Assembly: GCF_017948485.1 (NCBI RefSeq)
Contig: NZ_JAFFSX010000017.1
Span: forward strand, 156,208-220,207
Direction of reading: 5' to 3'
From: Streptomyces sp. GESEQ-35
GTDB lineage: Bacteria; Actinomycetota; Actinomycetes; Streptomycetales; Streptomycetaceae
Length of the DNA: 64,000 nt
In this document: piece by piece, positions 19,623-28,319 of the stretch
How positions within the stretch are numbered: the first letter of the stretch is position 1
Layout of the letters: every line of letters starts with the position of its first letter
The notes under the pieces: model-generated
Seen by the model: only the letters and a program-made list of their open reading frames with translations
Told to the model about the DNA's origin: nothing
Databases searched by the model: none
Position numbers and translations under genes: made by a program

Positions 19623-19705
19623 CGGGTGCGGGCCCGTTGTGGCTGGTCGCGCAGTTCCCCGCGCCCCTTCGGGGCGCTGCCGGACCGCAGCCGAATTTGC
19701 CCCGG
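19623..19705 (-). repeat. Dispersed palindromic intergenic repeat, copy B
   Basis: Reads on the minus strand as the same element inserted in the trpD-like gene, including the AAATTCGG.TGCGG lead-in, the GCGCCCCGAAGGGGCGC palindrome and the tail GGGGAACTGCGCGACCAGCC. It lies in the 120-bp spacer between the thioesterase stop and the monooxygenase start. Confidence 0.85.
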
Positions 19706-19709
19706 CCGC

Positions 19710-20474
19710 TCAGCCGTGCGCGCCGACCGGCACCCGGGAAGCCACAGCGAGCCGTCGTACGACCCGGCAGGCCCGGCCGAGCAGGCGGGGCAGTTCGGGG
19801 CCGCGGACGAAGAAGTGGTCGCCGGGGAGTGTGCGGGTGGTCAGCGGGCCCGTGGTCCAGCGTCGCCAGTCCGCCAGTTCGGCGGGCCGTACCAGCGCGT
19901 CGTCCGCGCCGGCGACGGCCAGCACCGGCACCGTCAGCGGGCCGTCCGCGACCGGGGTGCGGGCGGCGCGGCGCAGACCGTCGGCGAGGGCGAGATCGGC
20001 GCGCAGCACCGGCATCACGGACCGGTACCAGAAGCCGCCGGGGGCGGCGTCCTCGGGCACGGCACCCGTGGTGTCGAGCAGCCGCAGCAGCTGCTCGTCG
20101 GAATCCCGGCAGGCGTCCGCCAGTCGGGAGGCGGTGTCGGGCGGCGGGCAGGCCCCCACGGCGAGCAGCGCCGGGCCGGGCAGCCCGGCCTCGTGCAGTG
20201 CCCGGGTGAGCGTGTAGGCGACCAGCGCGCCGAGGCTGTGCCCGTACAGCACGTACGGCGTGTGCGGCGCGGTCCGGAAGCCGTCCATCAGGTCGGCCAG
20301 CAGCGCCTCGCGTCCCGTCACCCGGGGTTCGCGGCGCCGGCTGTCACGGCCGGGGAGCAGGTGCGGCACGGGCGAGACGCCGGTGCCGAGCTCTGCGGTC
20401 CAGCCGTGGAACGACGAGACGCCGGCTCCGGCGTGCGCGAAGCAGTGGAGCAGCACCGGCTGTTCGTCGGACAT
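19710..20474 (-). CDS. Type II (editing) thioesterase
   Basis: 254 residues, alpha/beta-hydrolase that frees stalled or wrongly primed acyl groups from carrier proteins. The nucleophile is in 'YGHSLGA' (about residue 92), the Asp in 'VAGADDALV' and the His in 'PGDHFFV', so all three catalytic residues are present and correctly ordered. 'CFAHAGAGVSSFHGW' at the N-terminus is the oxyanion-hole strand. It follows SARP-1 by 82 bp and is the first structural gene of the leftward operon. Confidence 0.93.
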   Translation of the reverse strand: MSDEQPVLLHCFAHAGAGVSSFHGWTAELGTGVSPVPHLLPGRDSRRREPRVTGREALLADLMDGFRTAPHTPYVLYGHSLGALVAYTLTRALHEAGLPGPALLAVGACPPPDTASRLADACRDSDEQLLRLLDTTGAVPEDAAPGGFWYRSVMPVLRADLALADGLRRAARTPVADGPLTVPVLAVAGADDALVRPAELADWRRWTTGPLTTRTLPGDHFFVRGPELPRLLGRACRVVRRLAVASRVPVGAHG

Positions 20475-20556
20475 CGGCCGTCCCTTTTCTCGTCGCGCCT
20501 CGTCGGATCCCCGCGCCCCACGAGGGTCGCGCCGGGTCCTTGAGGCACGCTCGGGC

Positions 20557-21378
20557 TCAGACCGCGTACAGATTGAAGGTGGAGGTGGGCCGCGGCCCGC
20601 ACACCACGTCCAGCGCCGGGTCCACGGTGAGCATCGCCTGGTGCAGCCGCTGAAGCTGCGGCGAGGGCTCCACGCCCAGATCCTCGATCAGCCGCTTGCG
20701 CAGCCGACGGTAGACGTCCAGCGCCGTGGCCTGCCGGCCGGAGCGGTAGAGCGCCACCATGGCCTGTGAGTGCAGGCCCTCGTGCTGCGGGTGACGGGCG
20801 ATCAGATCGGTGAGCTCGGCGATGAGTTCGGTGTGCCGGCCGAGCCGTAGGTCGGAGTCGATGCGGCGCTCGACGGTGACCAGACGGCTCTCCTCCAGCC
20901 GCATGACCTCGATCTCCAGGATCGGTCCGACGCGTACGTCGACGAGCGCGGGCCCCTGCCACATGGACAGCGCGTCCCCGAAGAGGCTCGCCGCGTTGGC
21001 GTCCTCGCCCTCATCGAAGGCGGACTGACCGGCCGTCACCAACCGCTCGTAGCGCTGTACGTCGACGCATTCGGGCGGGACCTGGAGCAGGTAGCCGCCG
21101 TGCCGGGTGGCCAGCACCTCCTTGGCGGTGCCGGGGGCGTCGGGCCCCATGGCGGTGCCGAGGCGGCGGCGCAGTTGCAGGATGTACGTCTGCATGGTGG
21201 TCATCGCGCTCTGGGGCATGTTGGTTCCCCAGATCTCCTCCATGAGGGTGGGCACAGGCATGACCCTGCCCGGGTAGAAGGCGAGCAGAGCGAGGATCTG
21301 CCTCGGCTTGCCCGCAGTCGGAACGATCGAGACTCCGTTGACGTGAGCGCTCAACGGACCCAGAACCTGTATCTCCAC
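20557..21378 (-). CDS. SARP-family pathway activator (SARP-1)
   Basis: 273 residues: OmpR-like winged helix (about 1-95, with 'PRQILALLAFYPGRVMPVPTLMEEIWG') followed by the bacterial transcriptional activation domain (about 100-250, ending 'LIEDLGVEPSPQLQRLHQAML'). This is the size of ActII-4/DnrI-type activators that bind 11-bp-spaced heptamers and recruit RNA polymerase. Candidate boxes lie ahead of most operons in this window. Divergent from SARP-2. A rare-codon (TTA) control point is not visible in the protein-coding frame I checked. Confidence 0.92.
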   Translation of the reverse strand: MEIQVLGPLSAHVNGVSIVPTAGKPRQILALLAFYPGRVMPVPTLMEEIWGTNMPQSAMTTMQTYILQLRRRLGTAMGPDAPGTAKEVLATRHGGYLLQVPPECVDVQRYERLVTAGQSAFDEGEDANAASLFGDALSMWQGPALVDVRVGPILEIEVMRLEESRLVTVERRIDSDLRLGRHTELIAELTDLIARHPQHEGLHSQAMVALYRSGRQATALDVYRRLRKRLIEDLGVEPSPQLQRLHQAMLTVDPALDVVCGPRPTSTFNLYAV

Positions 21379-22075
21379 AGTTTCCTCCCCGTACCGGTTG
21401 AGTGTTTGATTCCACTCGTTGGCTCAAAGCCGTCGGCCGTGCAGCACGCTAGCCCGGTTCTCGTGGCGCCCGTCGGTATCTCCAGCCGCGTTCAAGCGAC
21501 CTTCCACACGCGGCCTTTCCACCTGGGATCAGCCCGCTCAAGAGCGCTTGTACGAATGCTGGAGCCGGGCTCGCACGGACGGCCGCCGCCCGCTTCGGGT
21601 GGCTATCGTCCGGAAGACGACCGCGCCACCCCGCGGCCGTCGCGATGGCCGAACCCCGACCGGATCACGACGGCCGCACCACGCCACCCCTGGCCGCCGC
21701 ACACCCGACCAGCGACGGAGTCACCATGGAACAGTGCCGGCCCGTGCCCGAGCTCCCCGGCGACACAGAACTGAGCGACCACGTCGCCGTGTTCGGCCAC
21801 GGAGACGCCCACGGCACACCCGCACCGCCACACCACCCCGCCGTACGGACGCCCCTGCCCGCGCGCTTCCCGGGTCTCCGGCAGCCGAACGGCGGGTGCC
21901 GCTCCCGCCAGCGCGTACGGACACCCCGAACCACACACCGCCCGAATCCCCAGCAGCCCGACGACGAGCACCGCTCTCGGGCACCCCGAACCACACACCG
22001 CCCGAATCCCCGGCAGCCCGACGACGGGCACCGCTGGCGGTGGCCCGGGCTCTCGCCGGACCGAGCGGTGCCGCG
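21379..22075. other. 697-bp intergenic region between the two SARP genes
   Basis: No gene I can support. An open frame continuous with SARP-2 covers much of it but encodes only proline/arginine-rich low-complexity sequence, made largely by a 60-bp tandem repeat. On the plus strand TCAAGCG (21492) and TCCACAC (21503) are 11 bp apart, a possible SARP site that could control either regulator. Confidence 0.6.
21923..22036 (+). repeat. 60-bp tandem repeat upstream of SARP-2
   Basis: Two near-identical 60-bp units begin at 21923 and 21983 (ACCCCGAACCACACACCGCC and onward). A shorter degenerate third piece precedes them around 21880-21915. Confidence 0.9.
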
Positions 22076-23083
22076 ATGAGCGTGTCGGGTGGGGGCGTCG
22101 CGGCTGTCGCCGGGCGGGGGGCCGCGCTTTCGCCCGTCCGTGAGGAGACCGAGTTCCGGCTGCTGGGGCCGGTGGAGATCCGGGACGGCGGGGCGGGGAC
22201 CGACATCGTGCCGCCGGGGCCGAAGCAGCGCGTGCTGCTGTCCGCTCTCGTGCTGCACGCCGGCCGGCCGCTGTCCGTGGACCAGCTCACCGAGGAGCTG
22301 TGGGGCGACAGTCCCCCGTCGAACGCGGCGAACGCGTTGCAGGCACATGTGGCCCGGCTGCGCCGGCTGCTGCCGGAGAACGCCGTAACCGTCGCCGGCC
22401 ACGAGTGGATCACCACCCTGCCGACCGGCTATCTGCTGAGCCTGGGCCGCGCCACCACCGACGTCCAGCGCTTTGCCCGGCTGTCCGCCAAGGGCCGGGC
22501 CGCGGTCGCCACGGACCCCGGCTACGCGACCCAACTGCTGCGCCGGGCCCTGGCGTTGTGGCGCGGCCCGGCCCTCCAGGACAGCCGTGACGGACCGATC
22601 TGCACCAGCGAGGCGAACCGTCTCGAGGAGAACCGGCTGACGGCGGTGGAGACCCTCTATGACGCGTGTCTGCGCTGCGCCCAGCACGGCGAGATCACCG
22701 GCGAACTGGAGAAGCTGACGGCGGACCATCCGCTGCGCGAGCGGTTCTACGACCTGCTGATGGTCGCCCTCTACCGCAGTGGCCGCCAGGCCGAGGCCCT
22801 GGGCGTCTACGAACGCGCCCGCCGCCGGCTCGTGGAGGCCCTCGGTATCGAGCCGGGCCCGGTCCTGCGCGGGCGCCTGGAGGCGATCCTCAACCACGCC
22901 CCCGACCTCTCCGTCCCCACGGGCCCCGGCCTGCCCGCCGGGCCGACGACGCTGACCGACACCCTCGAACTCGGCAGCGAGATCGCCCGCCTTCAGCGGC
23001 ACATCGACGAACTGTGCCGCCGCCAGGAGGCGTTGGTGCGCCGCTTCGACGCGCTGGTCGCCCGGCTGCCGGAGACGACGTAG
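22076..23083 (+). CDS. SARP-family pathway activator (SARP-2)
   Basis: 335 residues from the ATG at 22076. The winged-helix domain begins at about residue 26 ('EFRLLGPVEIRDGG', 'KQRVLLSALVLHAGRPLSVDQLTEELWG') and is followed by the activation domain ending 'LVEALGIEPGPVLRGRLEAIL'. A C-terminal extra of about 60 residues ends in a likely coiled coil ('EIARLQRHIDELCRRQEAL'). The frame is open back to 21419, but that part is repeat-derived. A start nearer 'EETEFRLLGP' cannot be excluded. Lies directly ahead of the minimal PKS. Confidence 0.87.
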   Translation: MSVSGGGVAAVAGRGAALSPVREETEFRLLGPVEIRDGGAGTDIVPPGPKQRVLLSALVLHAGRPLSVDQLTEELWGDSPPSNAANALQAHVARLRRLLPENAVTVAGHEWITTLPTGYLLSLGRATTDVQRFARLSAKGRAAVATDPGYATQLLRRALALWRGPALQDSRDGPICTSEANRLEENRLTAVETLYDACLRCAQHGEITGELEKLTADHPLRERFYDLLMVALYRSGRQAEALGVYERARRRLVEALGIEPGPVLRGRLEAILNHAPDLSVPTGPGLPAGPTTLTDTLELGSEIARLQRHIDELCRRQEALVRRFDALVARLPETT

Positions 23084-23106
23084 GCGCTCTCGGTCCTGCG
23101 TCGTGT

Positions 23107-23124
23107 TCAAGCCGTTCTCCAGGT
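23107..23124 (+). promoter_or_regulatory. Candidate SARP box upstream of the minimal PKS
   Basis: TCAAGCC-GTTC-TCCAGGT: two heptamers with an 11-bp period, ending about 105 bp before the KS-alpha start. A GGAGGA ribosome site follows much later at 23203-23208. Confidence 0.5.
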
Positions 23125-23229
23125 ACGTCGGCGACGCTCGGACCGTCGACGTGGGGCTCGTGTTTGTCGGCTGGGCGACGATTCGCGCCGCCGTCGTGAC
23201 ACCTGGAGGACAACTGTGAGGGACAGCCG

Positions 23230-24495
23230 ATGAGAAGGGTCGTGATCACCGGAATCGGAGTGGTCGCCCCGGGTGGAGTGGGTGCCAAGGAGTTCTGGTC
23301 GCAGCTCACCGCGGGTCGCACGGCCACCCGTGGCATCACCCTGCTCGACCCGGCCCGGTTCCGTTCGCGCATCGCCGCGGAGGTGGACTTCGACGCCGCC
23401 GCGCACGGGTTCACCGGGGCGGAGGCCGAACGGCTCGACCGCGCCGCGCAGTTCGCGGTGGTCAGCGCCCGCGAGGCACTGGCCGACAGCGGGCTGGGCG
23501 GGCAGCTCGACCCGCTGCGCACCGGGGTCACGCTCGGCAGCGCCGTCGGCTGCACCTCCGGCCTGGACGCGGAGTACGCGGAGGTCAGCGACAACGGCGC
23601 CCACTGGCTGGTCGACCACACCCGGGCCGTGTCCCATCTGTTCGACTACTTCGTGCCCAGCTCGCTGGCGGCCGAGGTCGCCCACACCGTCGGCGCCCAG
23701 GGGCCGGTCTCGCTCGTGTCCACGGGCTGCACCTCGGGCCTGGACTCCGTCGGGCACGCCGTCGAGCTGATCCGTGAGGGCAGCGCCGACGTCATGGTCA
23801 CCGGCGCCACCGAGGCACCGATCTCCCCCATCACGCTGGCCTGCTTCGACGCGATCAAGGCCACCACCCCCCGCAACGACGAGCCGGAGAGCGCCTCACG
23901 GCCCTTCGACCGGACCCGGAACGGGTTCGTGCTCGGCGAGGGTTCGGCCGTCCTGGTCGTCGAGGAGCTGGAGCACGCCCGCCGCCGCGGCGCGCATGTG
24001 TACGCCGAGATCGCCGGCTTCGCCAGCCGCAGCAACGCCTACCACATGACCGGCCTGCGCACGGACGGCAGGGAGATGGCCGAGGCCATCACCGCCGCCC
24101 TCGACGAGGCCCGGCTCGGCCCCGACGCCGTCGACTACATCAACGCCCACGGCTCGGGCACCAAGCAGAACGACCGGCACGAGACGACCGCGTTCAAGCG
24201 CAGTCTGGGCGAGCGGGCGCACGAAGTGCCCGTCAGCTCCATCAAGTCGATGATCGGGCACTCGCTCGGCGCGATCGGCTCCCTCGAAGTGGCCGCCAGC
24301 GCGCTGGCCATCGAGCACGACGTCGTCCCGCCGACGGCGAATCTGCACGAACCCGACCCCGCCTGCGATCTGGACTACACACCGCTGGTGGCCCGCGAGC
24401 AGGTGACCGACACGGTCCTCACCGTGGGCAGCGGGTTCGGCGGTTTCCAGAGCGCCATGGTCCTGACCCGTCCGCACCTGGGAGTGAGCGCATGA
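23230..24495 (+). CDS. Type II PKS ketosynthase alpha (KS-alpha)
   Basis: 421 residues. The condensing enzyme of the minimal PKS, extending the poly-beta-keto chain with malonyl-ACP. The active-site Cys is in 'STGCTSGLD' (about residue 171), with His in 'NAHGSGT' and 'IGHSLGAIG'. The acyl-transfer-like Ser region and the C-terminal 'GSGFGGFQSAM' are normal. By overall sequence it looks closest to anthracycline-type KS-alpha proteins. Its stop overlaps the KS-beta start (ATGA), as in almost all type II clusters. Confidence 0.97.
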   Translation: MRRVVITGIGVVAPGGVGAKEFWSQLTAGRTATRGITLLDPARFRSRIAAEVDFDAAAHGFTGAEAERLDRAAQFAVVSAREALADSGLGGQLDPLRTGVTLGSAVGCTSGLDAEYAEVSDNGAHWLVDHTRAVSHLFDYFVPSSLAAEVAHTVGAQGPVSLVSTGCTSGLDSVGHAVELIREGSADVMVTGATEAPISPITLACFDAIKATTPRNDEPESASRPFDRTRNGFVLGEGSAVLVVEELEHARRRGAHVYAEIAGFASRSNAYHMTGLRTDGREMAEAITAALDEARLGPDAVDYINAHGSGTKQNDRHETTAFKRSLGERAHEVPVSSIKSMIGHSLGAIGSLEVAASALAIEHDVVPPTANLHEPDPACDLDYTPLVAREQVTDTVLTVGSGFGGFQSAMVLTRPHLGVSA

Positions 24496-25778
24496 CCGGC
24501 ACGTCCCTCCTCGAACGCCCCACCGCCCCGGCCCCGGCGCCCCCGGGCGCTTCCCCGGCGGTCCGCAGCACCCACGCCGTGGTCACCGGCATCGGTGTCG
24601 CCGCCCCCAACGGGCTGGGCGCCGAGGCCTGGTGGGCGGCGGTGCTGCGCGGCGAGAGCGGCATCCGTCCGCTGACCCGCTTCGACGCCTCCCGGTATCC
24701 GGCCCGGTTCGCGGGCGAGGTACCCGGCTTCGTCGCCGAGGACCATGTGCCGAGCCGGCTGCTGTCGCAGACCGACCAGGTGACCCGGCTGTCGCTGGTG
24801 GCCGCCGAGGAGGCACTGCGGGACGCCGGCATCGACCCGGCCGAGCTGCCCGACTACGCGGCGGGCGCGGTCACCGCGTCCTCCGCGGGCGGCTTCGAGT
24901 TCGGCCAGCGCGAGTTGCAGGCCCTGTGGAGCAAGGGCAGCCAGCATGTCAGCGCGTACCAGTCCTTCGCCTGGTTCTACGCGGTGAACACCGGTCAGAT
25001 CTCCATCCGCCACGGGCTGCGCGGCGCCAGCGGAGTGCTGGTGTCCGAGCAGGCGGGCGGTCTCGACGCCGTGGGGCAGGCCCGGCGCCAGCTGCGCAAG
25101 GGCGCCTCGGTCGTCGTCACGGGCGCGGTCGACTCCGCGCTGTGCCCGTGGGGCTGGGCCGCACACCTGGCCGAGGGCCGTATCAGCGTCAGCGACGACC
25201 CCGCCCGCGCCTTCCTCCCCTTCTCGGCGGACGCGAGCGGCTACGTCCCCGGTGAGGGCGGCGCCCTGCTGATCCTGGAGGCCGCCGACTCGGCCCGCGC
25301 CCGCGGCGCCCGGACGTACGGCACGGTCGCGGGATACGCGTCCACCTTCGACCCGGCCCCGCAGACGGGCGGCGGTTCCCGGCTGGGTGCCGCGGCCGAA
25401 CTGGCCCTGGCCGACGCCGGTGTACGCGCCGACCAGGTCGACGTGGTCTTCGCCGACGGGGCCGGCGAGCGGGCGGCCGACCGCACCGAGGCCCAGGCGC
25501 TCGGCGACCTGTTCGGGGCGTACGGCGTCCCGGTGACCGCCCCGAAGAGCATGACGGGCCGGCTCGCCGCCGGCGGTGCCTCCCTGGACCTGGCCGCCGC
25601 TCTGCTCTCGCTGCGCGACCAGGTGATCCCGCCCACGACCGGTACGCGGCGCCCCGCCGAGGACTGCCCCCTGGACCTGGTGACGGGCACACCGCGCCGA
25701 GGCGTCGAACTGCGGACGGCGCTGGTGCTGGCGCGCGGCCGCGGGGGCTTCAACGCCGCGGCCGTGGTCCGCGCGTAG
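24492..25778 (+). CDS. Type II PKS chain-length factor (KS-beta)
   Basis: 428 residues. Pairs with KS-alpha to set chain length and starter decarboxylation. The active-site Cys is replaced by Gln in 'VSEQAGGLD', the family hallmark. An N-terminal Ala/Pro-rich lead of about 25 residues precedes 'HAVVTGIGVAAPNGLG'. The position of the chain-length gate residues would need alignment. From the tailoring set I infer a C20 (decaketide) chain, but this is not proven by the sequence. Confidence 0.96.
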   Translation: MTGTSLLERPTAPAPAPPGASPAVRSTHAVVTGIGVAAPNGLGAEAWWAAVLRGESGIRPLTRFDASRYPARFAGEVPGFVAEDHVPSRLLSQTDQVTRLSLVAAEEALRDAGIDPAELPDYAAGAVTASSAGGFEFGQRELQALWSKGSQHVSAYQSFAWFYAVNTGQISIRHGLRGASGVLVSEQAGGLDAVGQARRQLRKGASVVVTGAVDSALCPWGWAAHLAEGRISVSDDPARAFLPFSADASGYVPGEGGALLILEAADSARARGARTYGTVAGYASTFDPAPQTGGGSRLGAAAELALADAGVRADQVDVVFADGAGERAADRTEAQALGDLFGAYGVPVTAPKSMTGRLAAGGASLDLAAALLSLRDQVIPPTTGTRRPAEDCPLDLVTGTPRRGVELRTALVLARGRGGFNAAAVVRA

Positions 25779-25810
25779 CCGCGGTCCGCCGTCGCCCGCA
25801 CCGCACGTAC

Positions 25811-25850
25811 CGAAGGAACACGAAGGAACACGAAGGAACACGAAGGAAGA
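25811..25850 (+). repeat. Four tandem Shine-Dalgarno-like decamers before the ACP
   Basis: CGAAGGAACA is repeated four times head to tail (last copy CGAAGGAAGA) directly before the GTG of the ACP at 25858. Each copy contains GAAGGA, so the leader carries four possible ribosome sites at 10-bp steps. Confidence 0.93.
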
Positions 25851-25857
25851 GGTATCC

Positions 25858-26121
25858 GTGAACCGGCTCGAACTCACTGATCTGAAGACCCTGTTGCGCG
25901 AGTGCGCCGGCGAGGAGGAGGGCGTGGACCTGGACGGCGACATCCTGGACGTCCCGTTCTCCGAGCTCGGTTACGACTCGCTGGCCGTGCTCCAGACGAC
26001 CGGGCGCATAGAGCGGGACTTCGAGGTGCTCCTGGACGAGGAGGCCGTGGACGAGGCCGAGACCCCGCGCGCGTACCTGGAGCTGATCAACCGGGCGCTG
26101 TCCGAGCGCGCCGGCGTCTGA
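25858..26121 (+). CDS. Type II PKS acyl carrier protein
   Basis: 87 residues. Carries the growing polyketide on a phosphopantetheine arm attached to Ser in 'ELGYDSLAVLQTTGRIE' (about residue 42). Helical pattern and acidic surface are typical. GTG start, preceded at correct distance by AAGGAAGAGG, the last of four repeated purine-rich decamers. Third gene of the KS-alpha/KS-beta/ACP operon, 79 bp after KS-beta. Confidence 0.96.
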   Translation: MNRLELTDLKTLLRECAGEEEGVDLDGDILDVPFSELGYDSLAVLQTTGRIERDFEVLLDEEAVDEAETPRAYLELINRALSERAGV

Positions 26122-26134
26122 GCGGGTGCGTGAG

Positions 26135-27757
26135 ATGACTGCTCCCAACCGCAGAAGTTTCGTGGCGGGAACGATCGCCGCGACCGCCGCGGCCGGCATC
26201 TCGGCGAATCCGGCCGCCGCGAGCCCGGCCGCCACCACGGCCGGGTCCGAGCCCGTCGTGGTCGACCCGGCGGACCCGCGCTACGAGGACCTCGCCCGGC
26301 GCGGCAGCAACAAGCGGTTCTCCGCCCGCCCCGAGTCCTTCGTGCTGGCGACGACCACCGAGCAGGTGGTGCGGGCGGTGCGTGAGGCCGTACGTGACGG
26401 CAAGCGCATCGCGGTGCGCAGCGGCGGCCACTGCTACGAGAACTTCGTGGGCGAGGCCTCGGTCCGCCGGGTCATCGACCTGGGCGCGATGGACACCGTC
26501 CGCTGGGACGCGGAGCGCGGCGCGTTCGAGATCGGGGCGGGCGCCCGCCTCATGGACGTGTACCGGGCCCTCTACTACGGCTGGGGTGTGACCGTACCGG
26601 GCGGCGCCAGCGCGACGGTCGCCTTCGGCGGGCATGTGCAGGGCGGCGGTTACGGCGCCCTGTCCCGCCGGGACGGCATCTCCAGCGACCACCTGCTGGC
26701 CGTGGAGGTGGTCGTCGTGGACGCCGCCGGCCGGGTCCGCGCGGTGGTCGCCACGCGGGAGGCACACGACCCGAACCGGGAACTGTGGTGGGCCCACACG
26801 GGGGCGGGCGGCGGCAACTTCGGTGTCGTCACCCGCTACTGGTTCCGCTCGCCCTCGGCCAGGGGCACCGACCCCAGGGCCGCGCTGCCGCGCCCGCACG
26901 GCAGCGTGCTCACCTCCAACGTGATGTTCCCGCGCGAGGGCATGACCAGGAGCGCGTTCCGCACGCTGGTGGGCAACCACGGCCGCTGGCACGAGCGCAA
27001 CAGCGGCCCCCGCTCGCCGTACACGGGCCTGTTCAGCGGCCTCGTCCTGCTGGGTCACCAGGGCCAGAACGACCAGGGCCTGAGCGCGATCGCCTTCACC
27101 CACCTGGACGCGACGCTGCCCGACGCGCAGAAACTGCTGGACGACCACATAGCCGCGATCAGCGCCGGAGTGGGCGTGGAGGCGTACGTCGCACCACCGG
27201 AGACGCTGCCGTGGCTGGCCTCGGTGGAAGCGCTGGCGACGGCGCAGGACGCGGAGACGGGCCGTCAGAAGATCAAGTCGGCATATCTGCGCAGGGCGTT
27301 CACGGGCGCCCAGATCGACGTCCTGTACGACCGCCTCGGCAGCACGGACCACACCAACGAATCCAGCTCGGTGTCCATCCAGTCCTACGGAGGCAGGGTC
27401 AACACCGTCGCCCCGGCGGAGACGGCTTCGGCCCAGCGCGACTCGGTGATGAAGGCCCTGTTCATGAACACCTGGCAGGACCCGGCCCAGGACGCGGCGA
27501 ACGTGGACTGGCTGCGGCGCCTCTACGCGGGCGTCTACCGCGACACGGGCGGCGTACCGGCCCCGAACGGCCGCAACGACGGCTGCTTCATCAACTTCCC
27601 CGACATCGACATGGCCGACCCGAAGTGGAACACCTCCGGCGTCCCCTGGCACCGGCTGTACTTCGGCGACAACTACCGCCGCCTACAGGCGGTCAAGTCG
27701 AAGTGGGACCCACGGGGCGTGTTCCACCACCCGCTGTCCGTACGAGCGGCCCGCTGA
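26135..27757 (+). CDS. Tat-exported BBE-type FAD oxidoreductase
   Basis: 540 residues. A twin-arginine signal starts the protein (NRRSF, followed by an Ala-rich hydrophobic stretch and AAAS cleavage region at about 31). The PCMH FAD-binding domain has 'RSGGHCYENF', whose His would bind FAD covalently. The second covalent residue position reads 'GGGYGALSRRDG' with no Cys, so linkage is probably single. The C-terminus 'YFGDNYRRLQAVKSKWDPRGVFHHP' is the berberine-bridge motif. Exported oxidases of this class (AknOx-like) act late on the finished molecule outside the membrane. GTG at 26126 is an alternative start. Confidence 0.9.
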   Translation: MTAPNRRSFVAGTIAATAAAGISANPAAASPAATTAGSEPVVVDPADPRYEDLARRGSNKRFSARPESFVLATTTEQVVRAVREAVRDGKRIAVRSGGHCYENFVGEASVRRVIDLGAMDTVRWDAERGAFEIGAGARLMDVYRALYYGWGVTVPGGASATVAFGGHVQGGGYGALSRRDGISSDHLLAVEVVVVDAAGRVRAVVATREAHDPNRELWWAHTGAGGGNFGVVTRYWFRSPSARGTDPRAALPRPHGSVLTSNVMFPREGMTRSAFRTLVGNHGRWHERNSGPRSPYTGLFSGLVLLGHQGQNDQGLSAIAFTHLDATLPDAQKLLDDHIAAISAGVGVEAYVAPPETLPWLASVEALATAQDAETGRQKIKSAYLRRAFTGAQIDVLYDRLGSTDHTNESSSVSIQSYGGRVNTVAPAETASAQRDSVMKALFMNTWQDPAQDAANVDWLRRLYAGVYRDTGGVPAPNGRNDGCFINFPDIDMADPKWNTSGVPWHRLYFGDNYRRLQAVKSKWDPRGVFHHPLSVRAAR

Positions 27758-27767
27758 GTCATACGGG

Positions 27768-27873
27768 GACAGCCGCGCCCCAAAGGGGCGCGGGGCTGTA
27801 TCAATGTGCGGCTCCGCCGCGTGGGCGCGACCAGCCACGACGCGCCCGCAGACGATCGACGACCCATCGCGGC
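27768..27873 (+). repeat. Dispersed palindromic intergenic repeat, copy C (long form)
   Basis: Palindrome GCGCCCCAAAGGGGCGC, then the variant GGCTGTATCAATGTGCGGCTCCGC block, then GCGCGACCAGCCACGAC and the CCCATCGCGGC end. Fills the space between the convergent oxidase and ABM genes, where it may act as a terminator. Confidence 0.82.
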
Positions 27874-28176
27874 TCAGCGACTCGTGGTCGCCTCCCGCTC
27901 CAGCACCGGCGCGTACAGGTTCGGGTCACTGGTGCTCAGCGCCCGCAACGCCGCCGCGTGCGGGGCGAAGTCCGGGTGGGTGACCGCCGCCTGAAAGGCC
28001 TCGGCGTCCGTCCATTCGGCGATGTTGACGTACGCGCCGGGCTGCTGCGTGTGGCGCAGCAGCCGGTGGCGCAGGAATCCGGGGCGGTCACGGAAGAAGG
28101 CCGAGGTGTCGTCGAAGAGCCGCTCGAACTCCTCGGCCGGACCGGTGACCGTGAACCGGTTGATGAAGGTGACCAC
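27874..28176 (-). CDS. ABM-family small monooxygenase (second)
   Basis: 100 residues, one ferredoxin-like ABM domain: 'FINRFTVTGPAEEFERLF', 'RPGFLRHRLLRHTQ', 'YVNIAEWTDAEAFQAAVTHPDF'. This pattern is common in anthracycline and tetracenomycin clusters for anthrone oxidation or as an auxiliary to cyclisation. The GTG at 28176 was chosen for its GGAGG 6 bp upstream; the upstream continuation of the frame is not protein-like. Divergent from the ABC transporter. Confidence 0.8.
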   Translation of the reverse strand: MVTFINRFTVTGPAEEFERLFDDTSAFFRDRPGFLRHRLLRHTQQPGAYVNIAEWTDAEAFQAAVTHPDFAPHAAALRALSTSDPNLYAPVLEREATTSR

Positions 28177-28240
28177 GTGTTCCTCCGGGCCGGTGCAACG
28201 GGCTGACGTAGACGTACACACGCACGCTTGCGCGCGCGGC

Positions 28241-28258
28241 TCGAGCCGGACTCGAAGG
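28241..28258 (+). promoter_or_regulatory. Candidate SARP box upstream of the ABC exporter
   Basis: TCGAGCC-GGAC-TCGAAGG, the clearest 11-bp-spaced pair in the window, about 61 bp before the transporter start within the 143-bp divergent promoter region. Confidence 0.6.
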
Positions 28259-28319
28259 AGGACCGAGCGGCGGCGTCGACACTGCTCGGACTGCCGCCGA
28301 CCTACCGGAAGGGACACCC

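Noticed and set aside
21645..22079. Possible 144-residue protein before SARP-2
   Set aside because: It is made mostly from a 60-bp repeat, has no ribosome site and no recognisable fold.
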